This document shows positions 1 to 7,996 of a stretch of 64,000 bases of DNA, one piece after another. The stretch lies in assembly GCF_016651435.1 (NCBI RefSeq), contig NZ_JAEPRJ010000001.1, forward strand, positions 2,108,001-2,172,000, read 5' to 3'. Below the pieces are notes generated by a model. That model saw only the letters and a program-made list of their open reading frames with translations, made no database searches and was not told the DNA's origin. The stretch is from Catonella massiliensis (GTDB lineage: Bacteria > Bacillota > Clostridia > Lachnospirales > Lachnospiraceae). The translations under genes and the position numbers were made by a program. Position 1 is the first letter of the stretch, and each line of letters begins with the position of its first letter.

Positions 1-287
1 TCAACATAGTCATCTGCACCTATATGTTCTGTTGGATCAGAAGACCCATTAAATTTTACATAAAACTCGATTTCTGCTCGGATTGCTTCACTCATGTCTA
101 TAATTTGACTATTCTCATTATATAATCTGGTGCTGCCATTATAAAAGGACATTGATAGAGAGCCTCTTACTTTATCAGTCTTATCTGTCCCTGTAGCACT
201 TACAAAATCCGGCAGTTTCACTCCCACCACAAAAATACCCACCACAAAAAAGAAGCTGAGTATCATATACTTATATCTCTTCCACAT
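1..287 (-). CDS. N-terminus of a secreted protein (partial, runs off the left edge)
   Basis: The first 95 residues of a minus-strand gene are readable. The start is the ATG at 287, preceded by AAAGGAGGACCTTA. Residues about 5-30 form a basic-then-hydrophobic stretch (SFFFVVGIFVVGVKLPDFV) ending near VSA, which reads as a signal peptide or membrane anchor. The mature part begins with a T/D/K-rich segment and then a beta-rich stretch (RGSLSMSFYN). The frame stays open to the window edge, so length and function are unknown. A surface or pilin-like protein is possible but cannot be shown. Confidence 0.6.
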   Translation of the reverse strand, partial: MWKRYKYMILSFFFVVGIFVVGVKLPDFVSATGTDKTDKVRGSLSMSFYNGSTRLYNENSQIIDMSEAIRAEIEFYVKFNGSSDPTEHIGADDYV

Positions 288-420
288 AAGGTCCTCCTTT
301 ACCATTGGCAGCGGCTTTTACGCTAATCTATATTATCTCTTTCTCAGTAATTCCTGTTTCCTGAAAGCTTAGGACCAGCATTTAAGCAGGCTCCCGTCTT
401 ATACTTCTATCCGCCGTCCT

Positions 421-2334
421 CTACATCTTCCCAAGAAAAAGCGCAGTTATCCCGTTTATTTTTATCTTATCTGATACTAATATATCGTCTCGTTCATTAT
501 TTTTCTTAACAGTATTTATAAGCAATTTATATTTCCCTTCAGGCAGTGTAATCGTCTTTTCTTCCTTGTTTGCGTTGAATATGATAAGTGCCTCTTTATA
601 CACCGGTTTAACAAGGCTTGTCTCCTTGTTTGCTACCTTTACACCAAGAAGCCCCTCTTCTTTTACAAATGTAGTTATATTTTCCTTTGCTGTCTTTGAC
701 TTGTCGCAAAGTCCTGTCATTTCCTTTCTAAGTCCTATAAGCTCCTTATAAAAGCTCACCAGGTCTTTGTTCTTCTCAGTAAGCTCCCAGTCCATTTTAT
801 TTAGCCCTATAGGCATATTGAAGGTATTATGCTCTCCATTTTTGGTTCTAAGATACTCTTCACCTGAGTATATGAAGACTCTTCCCTGACAGCTCATATA
901 TATGGCCGCAGAGAGTTTATTCTGCTTCCTCCTCTCAGCCTCATCCCCAGTTGTAATGGTGAGCTTATCCCAAAGCGTGTGGTTATCGTGGCAGGATACA
1001 TAGCTGATTATGTGGTTTGGTGACAAGCCAAATGAGGTAAGACCGGCCTCAATCTTGTCTGTCTGCTTTAGGTTGCCGTTTACAAAGCCTGCCACCTCCT
1101 CATAGAAGACATGCCCCTTTATAGAGTCTCTTATATCATCTGAAAATATTCCTATGTTCTCGTCTAAAAGGTTCACATTGTCCTTAACTGCCCCTTTAGC
1201 TCCCTTTTCCATATAGGTCTTAGCAGCTGTCCAAGGCTCACCGTATATCAGCTTTTCTCCTCGTCCGTATGTCTCATCCAATGCCTTTTGCACCTTGTTC
1301 ATCAAATCAACTGTGAGGAGTCCCATCAAGTCAAAGCGAAAGCCGTCTATGTGGTATTCCTCGCACCAGTAAAGCACAGAATCAATGATGTACTTCTCTG
1401 TCATAGGCATTTCTGAGGCGATGTCATTGCCACAGGCTGAACCATCTGATAGCTCACCTTTTGCATCAAGCCTGTAGTGGTAATAAGGCATTGAGTTCTG
1501 AAGTGCATTATCGAGACTAAAGGTGTGATTGTAGACCACATCCATAATCACCCTAAGCCCCTTTTTGTGTATAGCCTGTATCATTTCCTTAAATTCCCTG
1601 ATGCGCACCTCTCCCCTTGCAGCATCGCTAGCGTATGAGCCTTCAGGTACATTATAATTAAGAGGATCGTATCCCCAGTTGAAGCTATCCTTGCCCCCTG
1701 CTTCATCTACAGAGGCAAAGTCATACACAGGCAAAAGCTGGATGTGACTCACACCAAGCTCTTTTATGTAGTTAAGCCCCGTAGGAAGCTTACCCTCATT
1801 TCTTAGGGTAGTATTATCCACTGTAAATGCCTTGTACTTTCCTCTTACATTTTCAGGGAAACCGGCATTTTCATCATAGGAGAACTCTTTGACATGGAGT
1901 TCATAGATGATGTCTTCTGCCCCCTTTAAAGGAGCCTTATCCTCTTCCCAGCCATTAGGATTAGTAGTGTTCAGGTCTATTATCATACTTCTCTTTCCAT
2001 TTACTCCACAGGCTTTCGCATAAGGGTCTGTGGAAATTCTCACCTTTCCCTTTATCTTAAGAGCAAAGTCATAGTATTTCCCACTCAGGTTCTCATTTAC
2101 AGAGTATTCCCATACTCCTCTCTCACAAAGCTTCATAGGTATGATGGTTTCTGCCTCACCCGTACTTCCATTGTCATATAACCTAAGGTCCACGCTTTCA
2201 GCAATAGGAGACCAAAGCCTTATAACAGTACCTCTCTCACAGACTTCGGCACCAAGGCTTCCCTCATAATTGTATTTATCTTCAAATTCTTTGGTTAAGT
2301 AATAATCCTTTAATTCTCTTGCTTCCTTACTCAT
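421..2334 (-). CDS. pulA: Type I pullulanase (alpha-1,6-glucan debranching enzyme)
   Basis: This GH13 enzyme hydrolyses alpha-1,6 branch points of pullulan, glycogen and limit dextrins. It has 637 residues from the ATG at 2334, which has GGGAG eight bases upstream; an in-frame TTG at 2349 overlaps that site and is less likely. Order: CBM48-like N-terminal beta domain (about 30-100), then the catalytic barrel. The type I signature FNWGYDP lies near 219-225. Catalytic residues are visible: nucleophile Asp335 in GFRFDLMG, acid/base Glu366 in YGEPWTA and the transition-state Asp450 in SCHDNHT. There is no signal peptide, so the enzyme should be cytoplasmic and act on imported or stored glucans. 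It fits with the maltodextrin-type transporter at 37.8-41.5 kb, although the two are not linked in one operon. Confidence 0.95.
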   Translation of the reverse strand: MSKEARELKDYYLTKEFEDKYNYEGSLGAEVCERGTVIRLWSPIAESVDLRLYDNGSTGEAETIIPMKLCERGVWEYSVNENLSGKYYDFALKIKGKVRISTDPYAKACGVNGKRSMIIDLNTTNPNGWEEDKAPLKGAEDIIYELHVKEFSYDENAGFPENVRGKYKAFTVDNTTLRNEGKLPTGLNYIKELGVSHIQLLPVYDFASVDEAGGKDSFNWGYDPLNYNVPEGSYASDAARGEVRIREFKEMIQAIHKKGLRVIMDVVYNHTFSLDNALQNSMPYYHYRLDAKGELSDGSACGNDIASEMPMTEKYIIDSVLYWCEEYHIDGFRFDLMGLLTVDLMNKVQKALDETYGRGEKLIYGEPWTAAKTYMEKGAKGAVKDNVNLLDENIGIFSDDIRDSIKGHVFYEEVAGFVNGNLKQTDKIEAGLTSFGLSPNHIISYVSCHDNHTLWDKLTITTGDEAERRKQNKLSAAIYMSCQGRVFIYSGEEYLRTKNGEHNTFNMPIGLNKMDWELTEKNKDLVSFYKELIGLRKEMTGLCDKSKTAKENITTFVKEEGLLGVKVANKETSLVKPVYKEALIIFNANKEEKTITLPEGKYKLLINTVKKNNERDDILVSDKIKINGITALFLGKM

Positions 2335-2565
2335 AATAAGTACTCCCAATCCTTTCCTTCGACAATGATTTTAACATATGTGTCTTTATTCACCTCATAC
2401 AGTGCTTGGCGTAAGACAAGTTGATTTAAGCTAAGCTGTATCTCACTTTGTGGAATCTCATACCAAATATATTGCAGACAAGAATGCCTTCTTATCCACT
2501 ATGATTATAGCATTTAAAATGCGAAAATACTATCTTAAACATTCTCTCCTTTCGAAACTTCTATC

Positions 2566-2595
2566 TTGAATAGGTGATTGTTATCGTGGTATAAT
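2566..2595 (+). promoter_or_regulatory. Sigma-A-type promoter of the isochorismatase-family gene
   Basis: TTGAAT (2566-2571), 18-bp spacer, TATAAT (2590-2595), on the plus strand. It leaves a leader of about 105 bases before the gene at 2706. Confidence 0.5.
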
Positions 2596-2705
2596 CTCTG
2601 TGATTTATCAGTTCCACAATCAAAACACTCTTCACAATCAAGCCTAACGACAATAAATTTAGTTACTGATTGGGTTACTACTGTCTTCTACACTAAGGAG
2701 GTTTT

Positions 2706-3227
2706 ATGAGAAAAATACTACTCGTAATTGATATGCAAAATGACTTTATTGACGGCTCTCTTGGCAGTGCCGAGGCAGAGAACATAGTTCAAAATGTAAT
2801 TAACAAGATAAAAGAATATCCCTCTGAGAATGTATTTGCCACAAAGGACACCCACGAGGCCAATTATCTAAGTACCTCTGAAGGAAGGCATCTTCCTGTG
2901 GAGCACTGCATCCGTGGCAGTAAAGGATGGGACATAAGACCTGAGATAAGCTCTCTCATCCCTTCCGAAAATGTATACGAAAAGGGTACCTTCGGCTCCG
3001 TAAAACTCGCCGAAAAAGTAGCTGAAATGGCGCATAAAGAAGAGATTGCAATTGAAATGGTAGGACTTTGCACAGATATTTGCGTTGTATCAAACGCACT
3101 CCTCATCAAGGCTTACCTCCCTGAGATACCTATATCAGTTGATTCTTCCTGCTGTGCCGGGGTTACTCCTGAGAAGCACGAAGCAGCTCTTGAGACAATG
3201 AGATCCTGCCAGATAAGTGTGATATAA
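2706..3227 (+). CDS. Cysteine hydrolase of the isochorismatase/nicotinamidase family
   Basis: The 173-residue protein has the alpha/beta fold of nicotinamidases and related amidases. The presumed triad is Asp9 (VIDMQNDF), Lys93 (YEKGTFGS) and Cys126 (GLCTDICV). Asp48 and His50 (TKDTHEANY), with a following His, match the usual metal site. The start is supported by AAGGAGG six bases upstream. PncA-type nicotinamidase, deaminating nicotinamide to nicotinate for NAD salvage, is the most likely activity because of the metal-site pattern, but other amidases of this fold are similar. It is monocistronic; the next plus-strand features are the tRNAs. Confidence 0.85.
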   Translation: MRKILLVIDMQNDFIDGSLGSAEAENIVQNVINKIKEYPSENVFATKDTHEANYLSTSEGRHLPVEHCIRGSKGWDIRPEISSLIPSENVYEKGTFGSVKLAEKVAEMAHKEEIAIEMVGLCTDICVVSNALLIKAYLPEIPISVDSSCCAGVTPEKHEAALETMRSCQISVI

Positions 3228-3417
3228 CTTGGATATAGAAAAAAGGCTGCTCTCTTACAGAGACTGCTCTATCATAAAGACTACTCCATCCTAAGGGTGG
3301 CTCTGTTATAAGGATAGTTATTACAATTCCCCTATGAGTGTCACTTGCGAAAAATTGCCAGATAATTTAGCTTATTTTTGCAATATGTCCTAAAATATTA
3401 AAAAATACAATTTCTAC

Positions 3418-3446
3418 TTGAAAATTAGCTGCCATAGTGCTATACT
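3418..3446 (+). promoter_or_regulatory. Promoter of the tRNA pair
   Basis: TTGAAA (3418-3423), 17-bp spacer, TATACT (3441-3446), ending 17 bases before the mature 5' end of tRNA-Asn. Confidence 0.65.
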
Positions 3447-3463
3447 GTTATGGCAGTCGAGAT

Positions 3464-3535
3464 TCCTCAATAGCTCAATGGTAGAGCGCACGGCTGTTAA
3501 CCGTGATGTTGTAGGTTCGAGCCCTACTTGGGGAG
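3464..3535 (+). tRNA. tRNA-Asn (anticodon GTT)
   Basis: A complete cloverleaf can be folded: acceptor 3464-3470 with 3528-3534, anticodon stem CACGG/CCGTG with GTT at 3496-3498, five-base variable loop, T arm GTAGG-TTCGAGC-CCTAC, discriminator G3535. CCA is not encoded. Confidence 0.95.
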
Positions 3536-3632
3536 CTTACATTAAATTCTTGATTAGATGAGCAAAGGCAAGTTTGAGTCTAGGATTTAATTACTTCTTT
3601 TAGCATAGCTAAAAAACATCATTATGTAATCA

Positions 3633-3703
3633 GGCGACATAGCCAAGCGGTAAGGCGTGGGTCTGCAACACCCTGATCACCGGTTCAAATCCGGTTGTCG
3701 CCT
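3633..3703 (+). tRNA. tRNA-Cys (anticodon GCA)
   Basis: Acceptor GGCGACA (3633-3639) pairs exactly with TGTCGCC (3696-3702). The anticodon GCA is at 3665-3667, the T loop is TTCAAAT and the discriminator is T3703. CCA is not encoded. The first anticodon-stem pair looks like a T-T mismatch. It is transcribed with tRNA-Asn. Confidence 0.93.
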
Positions 3704-3712
3704 CGAATTAAA

Positions 3713-3736
3713 GGTTCCCTTTTGGGAGCCTTTTTT
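3713..3736 (+). terminator. Rho-independent terminator of the tRNA operon
   Basis: GGTTCCC (3713-3719) and GGGAGCC (3724-3730) form a 7-bp stem with one G-T pair, followed by a T run. Confidence 0.85.
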
Positions 3737-3770
3737 ATTTAACCGGAATTAGGTAGAATTCACCATAAAA

Positions 3771-3835
3771 AAGTGCCTTCGGCACATCAGCTTCCCTGCC
3801 CCTCAATCTTGAGGGGTAAGGGCTTTTCTTTTTCC
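3771..3835 (+). terminator. Two hairpins, the second terminator-like; nothing else clear to 4084
   Basis: GTGCC-TTCG-GGCAC near 3771-3783 is a small tetraloop hairpin. CCCCTCAA (3799-3806) pairs with TTGAGGGG (3809-3816) and is followed by CTTTTCTTTTT. The rest of 3737-4084 has only a weak 60-codon minus-strand frame (3846-4028) without a ribosome site or recognisable domain. Confidence 0.45.
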
Positions 3836-4084
3836 TACTTTTGTATCATAATAATCTGAGGTAATGATCAATAGTCTCCATAAGCATTTTCATGTAACAG
3901 ATAAACAGCTGGAAGGTTTTATCATTGATTTTTATCTTGGTCTCCCTGAATATACGCAGACAGCTCTTATGAAGGTTGCATAAAGCATTTTTTTGTTGAA
4001 ATATTGAATTTTCAGGGTGCGAGTCCAAATTTTGGTGTGGGAAGTTTTAGTTATTTATATAAATCTTTGTTTTGCAACTTACTT

Positions 4085-4990
4085 TTACTCATCAAGTTCC
4101 CAATGTCCATTATTACCACTACCTACATAATTCAGATTATCTATCTCTTTTATAGCTCTTTCGATAGTCTTTACACTAACTCCAGCTTCATCTGCAATAG
4201 CCTTTCTTGTAACCCTATCATTGCTTCTCACTTTTTCTTTAATAAACTCTGCGAGGGCTATCTTATCGTGAACGACACCCTGAGCGACATCTTGAGCGAC
4301 ATTGTCGCCCCCAACCTTTTGCGTCGCTATCTTCTTTAGAGGAATAATTGTTCTAAATATATCTCCTTCTTCAAATAACGGATTTTGTCCTGAATAAAGC
4401 TGTGTGTACTTATAGGTATTTCTCATTCCTGAGCCAAGTTCATCCGCAAGACCTATTTCTCTGAATACTTTAGATATGGTAGGATTTTTAGGAAACGGTT
4501 CAAACTTTTGTAAATCTAATGCCCCCATTCCATGAGCTAAGTTACTATTTTCAACCGTAATCTTTTCATCATCAATAATCATTTTTGCAGGAAATCCACT
4601 TGAAAAATCTCTATGAGCCAGTGTATTGGAAACTATCTCTCTAAGAATCCTATCTCTTGCATTAACATTTACAATTCCATCTAAAACAAATAAATCGTTC
4701 AAATGCTTCTGCCCAAATTCTATAAGTCTGTCATAGCTATCAATCAGATTTGTTATAACAACATCTCTATCGTCATATCTATCCTTGTTTTCAACTCTGA
4801 ATATTGCATCTGTTTTGTGCTGCGGAAGAACAGACATAATAGAGTTGTCTTTTCCAAATAAAAGAATGGCAGCCAGTGTAATACCTTCACGCTTTGTTTC
4901 AGGATCTGTCAGAATAAGATTTGCACTCCTAAGAAGTTCTTCATTACTCATATTTCCCCAAACATGATTTTTATTTCGGGATATAGCCAT
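4085..4990 (-). pseudogene. 5'-truncated ATP-binding transcriptional regulator (HATPase_c_4 type, AlbA_2 domain missing)
   Basis: What remains is the C-terminal part of the widespread AlbA_2/AAA_4 regulator family: a GHKL-like ATP-binding half (REIVSNTLAHRDFSSG, then GLADELGSGMRNTYKY) and a C-terminal winged helix (VTRKAIADEAGVSVKTIERAI). Family members usually carry an N-terminal AlbA_2 domain and are about 450 or more residues long; this readable part is 301. The ATG at 4990 has no good ribosome site, and the same frame is open further upstream to 5122, reading FDTATVIDKTKK just before that ATG. The loss therefore lies where the IS110-type element begins. The gene is probably inactive, or makes only an ATPase/wHTH stub. 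Confidence 0.65.
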
Positions 4991-5118
4991 TTTCTTAGTT
5001 TTATCAATAACAGTAGCTGTGTCAAAGTATAAGAGTGAAAAATAACTTATATTTTTGGGCGCACTTATATAAGGGGTCGCAAGATCCCTAAAATTGGTAA
5101 CTATATAAATAATAAATG

Positions 5119-6390
5119 TTAGTTATCGTTGCGTTTTACTAACTTTGAGCTATCATAACCAAGGCTTTCAAGATAAGCAAAGACATTGTTTTCATTTAGA
5201 ATCACACGTTCTATATGATTTTTAGGAGACATAAGTTCTTCATAATCAATAGGATTAAACGGTTTTTCTTCTGAAACTATGTGATAAATGCAAACTATCA
5301 TCATTCGTGCTATGGCAATGATTGCTTTCTTATGACCACGGCGTTTTTTAACTCGACCATATTTGATTGCAAAATAAGGCTGCTTTTTGCTCTTGATTGC
5401 TGCAAGTGCACATTGCACCATCATAGGCTTTAAGTAATCTCCTGCTTTTGAAATCCGCACAGACTTCTTTTTACCGGCTGACTCATTGTTAGTAGGTGAA
5501 AGCCCACACCATGAGCACAGGTGCTTTGCGTCATCAAAGATGCTCATATCTACGCCTGTTTCAGCAAGAACGATTGTTGAACTTAGTTCGGTCATCCCAG
5601 GCATTGTAGAAACAAGTTCAACGAACTTGTAGTAAGGCTTCATCCTTACATAAAGCTCAACTTCAGATTGAGTAATCATGCTATCAAGATACTCCAGATG
5701 GCTTCGGGCAAGTTCAAGCTTTTTAGCCTGATCAGATTCTATGTTATACCCCCTGATTGCCTCAATGATTTCATCGGATTTAGCTTTTGCCCCTTTTTTA
5801 ATGAGTCTGCGGACAGCTTTTTCATCAATGGAATCAGAAGTATGTGTAAGAAGATACGACATGATTTCTGTGGCTGTTTTGCCAAAAGGATCAGACAGTA
5901 CACTGGCAATGCCGACATTGGAAACAGTCATGCAGTTTTGTATGCGGTTTTTCTCAGAAGATTTCATACATACCAGTTTGAAACGGTATCTTGCGATTTC
6001 ACGCAGCTGTCTGAAGTCTTTAGGGGGAATGAACGAGCATCTGACAAGGTCGAATTTGTAGAGGTCAGCAATCCATTTGGAGTCTTTTTTATCAGTTTTC
6101 TTTCCCTTGATGGCTTTGACATATTTAGGATGGGTAAGGCAGACTTCTATGTCATTCTCGAGATAATTAAAAATAGGAATCCAATATTTCCCAGTGGATT
6201 CCATACATACATGATAACAATTATTCTCGATTAGCCAGCTGTGAAATTTTCTAATATCTGAGTTGAAAGTAGAAAATGATTTTTGCTTGTACTCAGAGAT
6301 TCCATCAGCATTTGTGATTACGATGGTTGCAACGATAACATTTTTGTGGACATCAAGCCCACAGCAGATGGAGTATTTTAACTTCATCAT
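5119..6390 (-). CDS. IS110-family transposase (DEDD recombinase)
   Basis: The protein has 423 residues from the ATG at 6390, which has AAAGGTGGTG six bases upstream; the frame is open to 6456 but that extension lacks a ribosome site. The N-terminal RuvC-like DEDD domain starts with CCGLDVHKN (first catalytic Asp), contains CMESTGKYW (Glu) and KKTDKKDSKWIADL (Asp pair). The C-terminal Transposase_20 domain has STMPGMTELSSTIVLAETG and the serine-bearing segment RISKAGDYLKPMMVQ, where the family keeps its catalytic serine. In this family the enzyme excises a circle and inserts it at an RNA-specified target. The frame is complete, so it may be active. Confidence 0.92.
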   Translation of the reverse strand: MMKLKYSICCGLDVHKNVIVATIVITNADGISEYKQKSFSTFNSDIRKFHSWLIENNCYHVCMESTGKYWIPIFNYLENDIEVCLTHPKYVKAIKGKKTDKKDSKWIADLYKFDLVRCSFIPPKDFRQLREIARYRFKLVCMKSSEKNRIQNCMTVSNVGIASVLSDPFGKTATEIMSYLLTHTSDSIDEKAVRRLIKKGAKAKSDEIIEAIRGYNIESDQAKKLELARSHLEYLDSMITQSEVELYVRMKPYYKFVELVSTMPGMTELSSTIVLAETGVDMSIFDDAKHLCSWCGLSPTNNESAGKKKSVRISKAGDYLKPMMVQCALAAIKSKKQPYFAIKYGRVKKRRGHKKAIIAIARMMIVCIYHIVSEEKPFNPIDYEELMSPKNHIERVILNENNVFAYLESLGYDSSKLVKRNDN

Positions 6391-6640
6391 AAGTATCACC
6401 ACCTTTATAAAAAAAGGATAGCAACATTGACTGTCATCCTGCGACTGAATAAACATGGTTTATTACCAATGATAAGAGTCCGGGCTCAATGTCCCACTTG
6501 TTTGTGCTTGTAAGGATGACGGCACATATAAATATACGGGGTCGAAAATAAATTCGCCACTCCTCCTCCCGTGCTCTGTAGTATATTGCTATCCTATATA
6601 GATATTATAAGACAAAGCGAGGAGAGGCACAACATTTTTT
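6391..6640 (-). ncRNA. Candidate bridge-RNA leader of the IS110-type element
   Basis: About 200 bases lie between a good minus-strand promoter (6604-6632) and the transposase start. Such a long untranslated leader is expected for the IS110 bridge RNA. It contains local complementarity (GAG-CCCGGA-CTC near 6472-6487) and the 12-mer ACTTGTTTGTGC (6496-6507, plus sense), repeated exactly at 6645-6656 next to the presumed element end. Guide RNAs of this family match the target and the element ends, so that repeat is a candidate guide segment. The fold was not computed. Confidence 0.4.
6604..6632 (-). promoter_or_regulatory. Promoter of the IS110 leader and transposase
   Basis: On the minus strand: TTGTGC (6632-6627), 17-bp spacer, TATAAT (6609-6604). 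In IS110 elements such a promoter is partly formed by the junction of the circularised ends. Confidence 0.6.
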
Positions 6641-6729
6641 CATAACTTGTTTGTGCCTTGAGCGAAGCGAAAGGAATGGTAAAAAATATGAAAGCTTTTA
6701 TTTTATCGGAATTCGATGGGATTTCCTAA

Positions 6730-6806
6730 TAATCGAGCAGGAGGCGGTGGCTAACCGCCGTCCTCTCACAACACTGCACGTATGGTTCTCATATACAGTG
6801 CTTTCA
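6730..6806 (-). other. 3' end of a group II intron (domains V and VI), remnant
   Basis: Read on the minus strand, CACTG-TATATGAGAACCATACG-TGCAGTG has the size and shape of domain V. It is followed by GTGAGAGGACGGCGG-TTAG-CCACCGCC and CTGCTCGATT, resembling domain VI with its 3' end. No reverse-transcriptase frame lies upstream (6807-6997), so this is a relic. That stretch shows only an inverted repeat, AGACTGATA near 6826 with TATCAGTCT near 6866. Confidence 0.5.
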
Positions 6807-6997
6807 ATAGTTGACGTGCACAGACTGATATGCTGTGGTTAAATCATATAAGCCACTGTTTATCAGTCTTTCTTTTGTCATTGCTGTATTTATATCAACT
6901 GTGTGAGGTAAATCAATATCCACTTCTGCTCTTTGCTACTCTCCAGACAAACACAAATAATTGCAACATAATGGCTATATGTACTTCCTTTACAGAA

Positions 6998-7945
6998 CTA
7001 GAATTTACTTTTTATGTTACTAATAAGTTTCATTATATATACACTCTCATCAAGTGGCATAGATTTGCTTTCAAGTAATCCATTTTTAATACATTCTACT
7101 GTTTCTAAGAGTTCATATTCATAACCGCTTATTTGCTTTGGCACATCTATATGTTTTATTAGTTTATCGGAATCGTCAAATACATTTATTGAACTAGGAT
7201 TATTTATATTTTCAACTACTATATAGCCTTTTTCACCATAAAATACTCCACATCTATCAGAGCGACCATATATTCCATGAACAGAGACTGCCATAATTCC
7301 ATTTTTAAAAACAACCACTATACATTCCTTGCCGTCTACTCCTGTTTCTGTTTTAGTTGCTGTCACTGATATTTTATCAATGTCTTTTCCACAATACATG
7401 GTAATAAAATTTAGCCCATATACACCGAGATCCAATAATGCTCCTCCTGCAAGTTCAGGTCGTTGTATTCTTTCTACTTCATCTACATCGTAAGAAAGAT
7501 TTACTGTAACCATACTTATTTTACCGATAACTTCAGAAGAAATTATATCTTTAATTATATGTCGTGAAGGCATATATCTAGTCCACATTGCTTCTGCAAC
7601 ATATATTTTATTTTTAGCTGCTAATCTTTTTATTTCTTCAGCTTCCTCAAAACTGGATGTAAATGCCTTTTCACATAATACTGCTTTCTTATGAGATATA
7701 CATAGTTTTATATGCTCAAAATGATGTGAATGTGGTGTTGCAATATACACAAGTTCAACATTTTCATCACGCACCATCTCTTCATAGCTTCCATATGCTT
7801 TAGGTATGTTGAAATATCTTGCAAAAGCCTTTGCTCTAAAATTATTACGAGATGAAACAGCATAAAGTTCTAAAACTTTTACTTTTTTTATTGTCATAGC
7901 CAAAATTCTTGCAATGTTGCCAGTCCCTAATATCCCTATCCTCAT
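6998..7945 (-). CDS. Gfo/Idh/MocA-family NAD(P)-dependent oxidoreductase
   Basis: The 315-residue protein starts at the ATG at 7945 (GGGAGAG upstream); the frame extends to 7978 without a better site. The N-terminal Rossmann domain begins RIGILGTGNIARILA, the family's dinucleotide motif. YIATPHSHHFEH and LCEKAFTSSFEEAEE correspond to the conserved T-P-x-x-H and E-K regions. The C-terminal half is the usual substrate-binding beta-sheet domain with GGALLDLGVYG. Members oxidise or reduce sugar and cyclitol hydroxyls. It is the last gene of the A+T-rich operon, 51 bases after the previous stop, so it probably makes or tailors a sugar or polyol moiety of the product. Confidence 0.85.
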   Translation of the reverse strand: MRIGILGTGNIARILAMTIKKVKVLELYAVSSRNNFRAKAFARYFNIPKAYGSYEEMVRDENVELVYIATPHSHHFEHIKLCISHKKAVLCEKAFTSSFEEAEEIKRLAAKNKIYVAEAMWTRYMPSRHIIKDIISSEVIGKISMVTVNLSYDVDEVERIQRPELAGGALLDLGVYGLNFITMYCGKDIDKISVTATKTETGVDGKECIVVVFKNGIMAVSVHGIYGRSDRCGVFYGEKGYIVVENINNPSSINVFDDSDKLIKHIDVPKQISGYEYELLETVECIKNGLLESKSMPLDESVYIMKLISNIKSKF

Positions 7946-7996
7946 ATCATTTTCTCTCCCATGACTACTCATTACCATAACATGTAAAGCCCTAAT

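Larger units (their letters stand above)
5100..6660 (-). mobile_element. IS110-family element (ends approximate)
   Basis: The element holds one DEDD transposase gene (5119-6390), a very short 3' non-coding end and a leader of about 250 bases upstream of the transposase. This layout is the one known for the IS110 subgroup, where the 5' non-coding end encodes the guide (bridge) RNA. IS110-type elements leave no clear inverted repeats or target duplication, so the ends cannot be fixed by eye. It separates the truncated regulator from the group II intron relic. Confidence 0.6.

Noticed and set aside
3846..4028. 60-codon minus-strand frame after the tRNAs
   Set aside because: No ribosome site, no recognised family, and the frame is short in a non-coding stretch.
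6830..7078. 82-codon plus-strand frame
   Set aside because: It overlaps the end of the oxidoreductase gene and intron remnant sequence, and has no coding signature.
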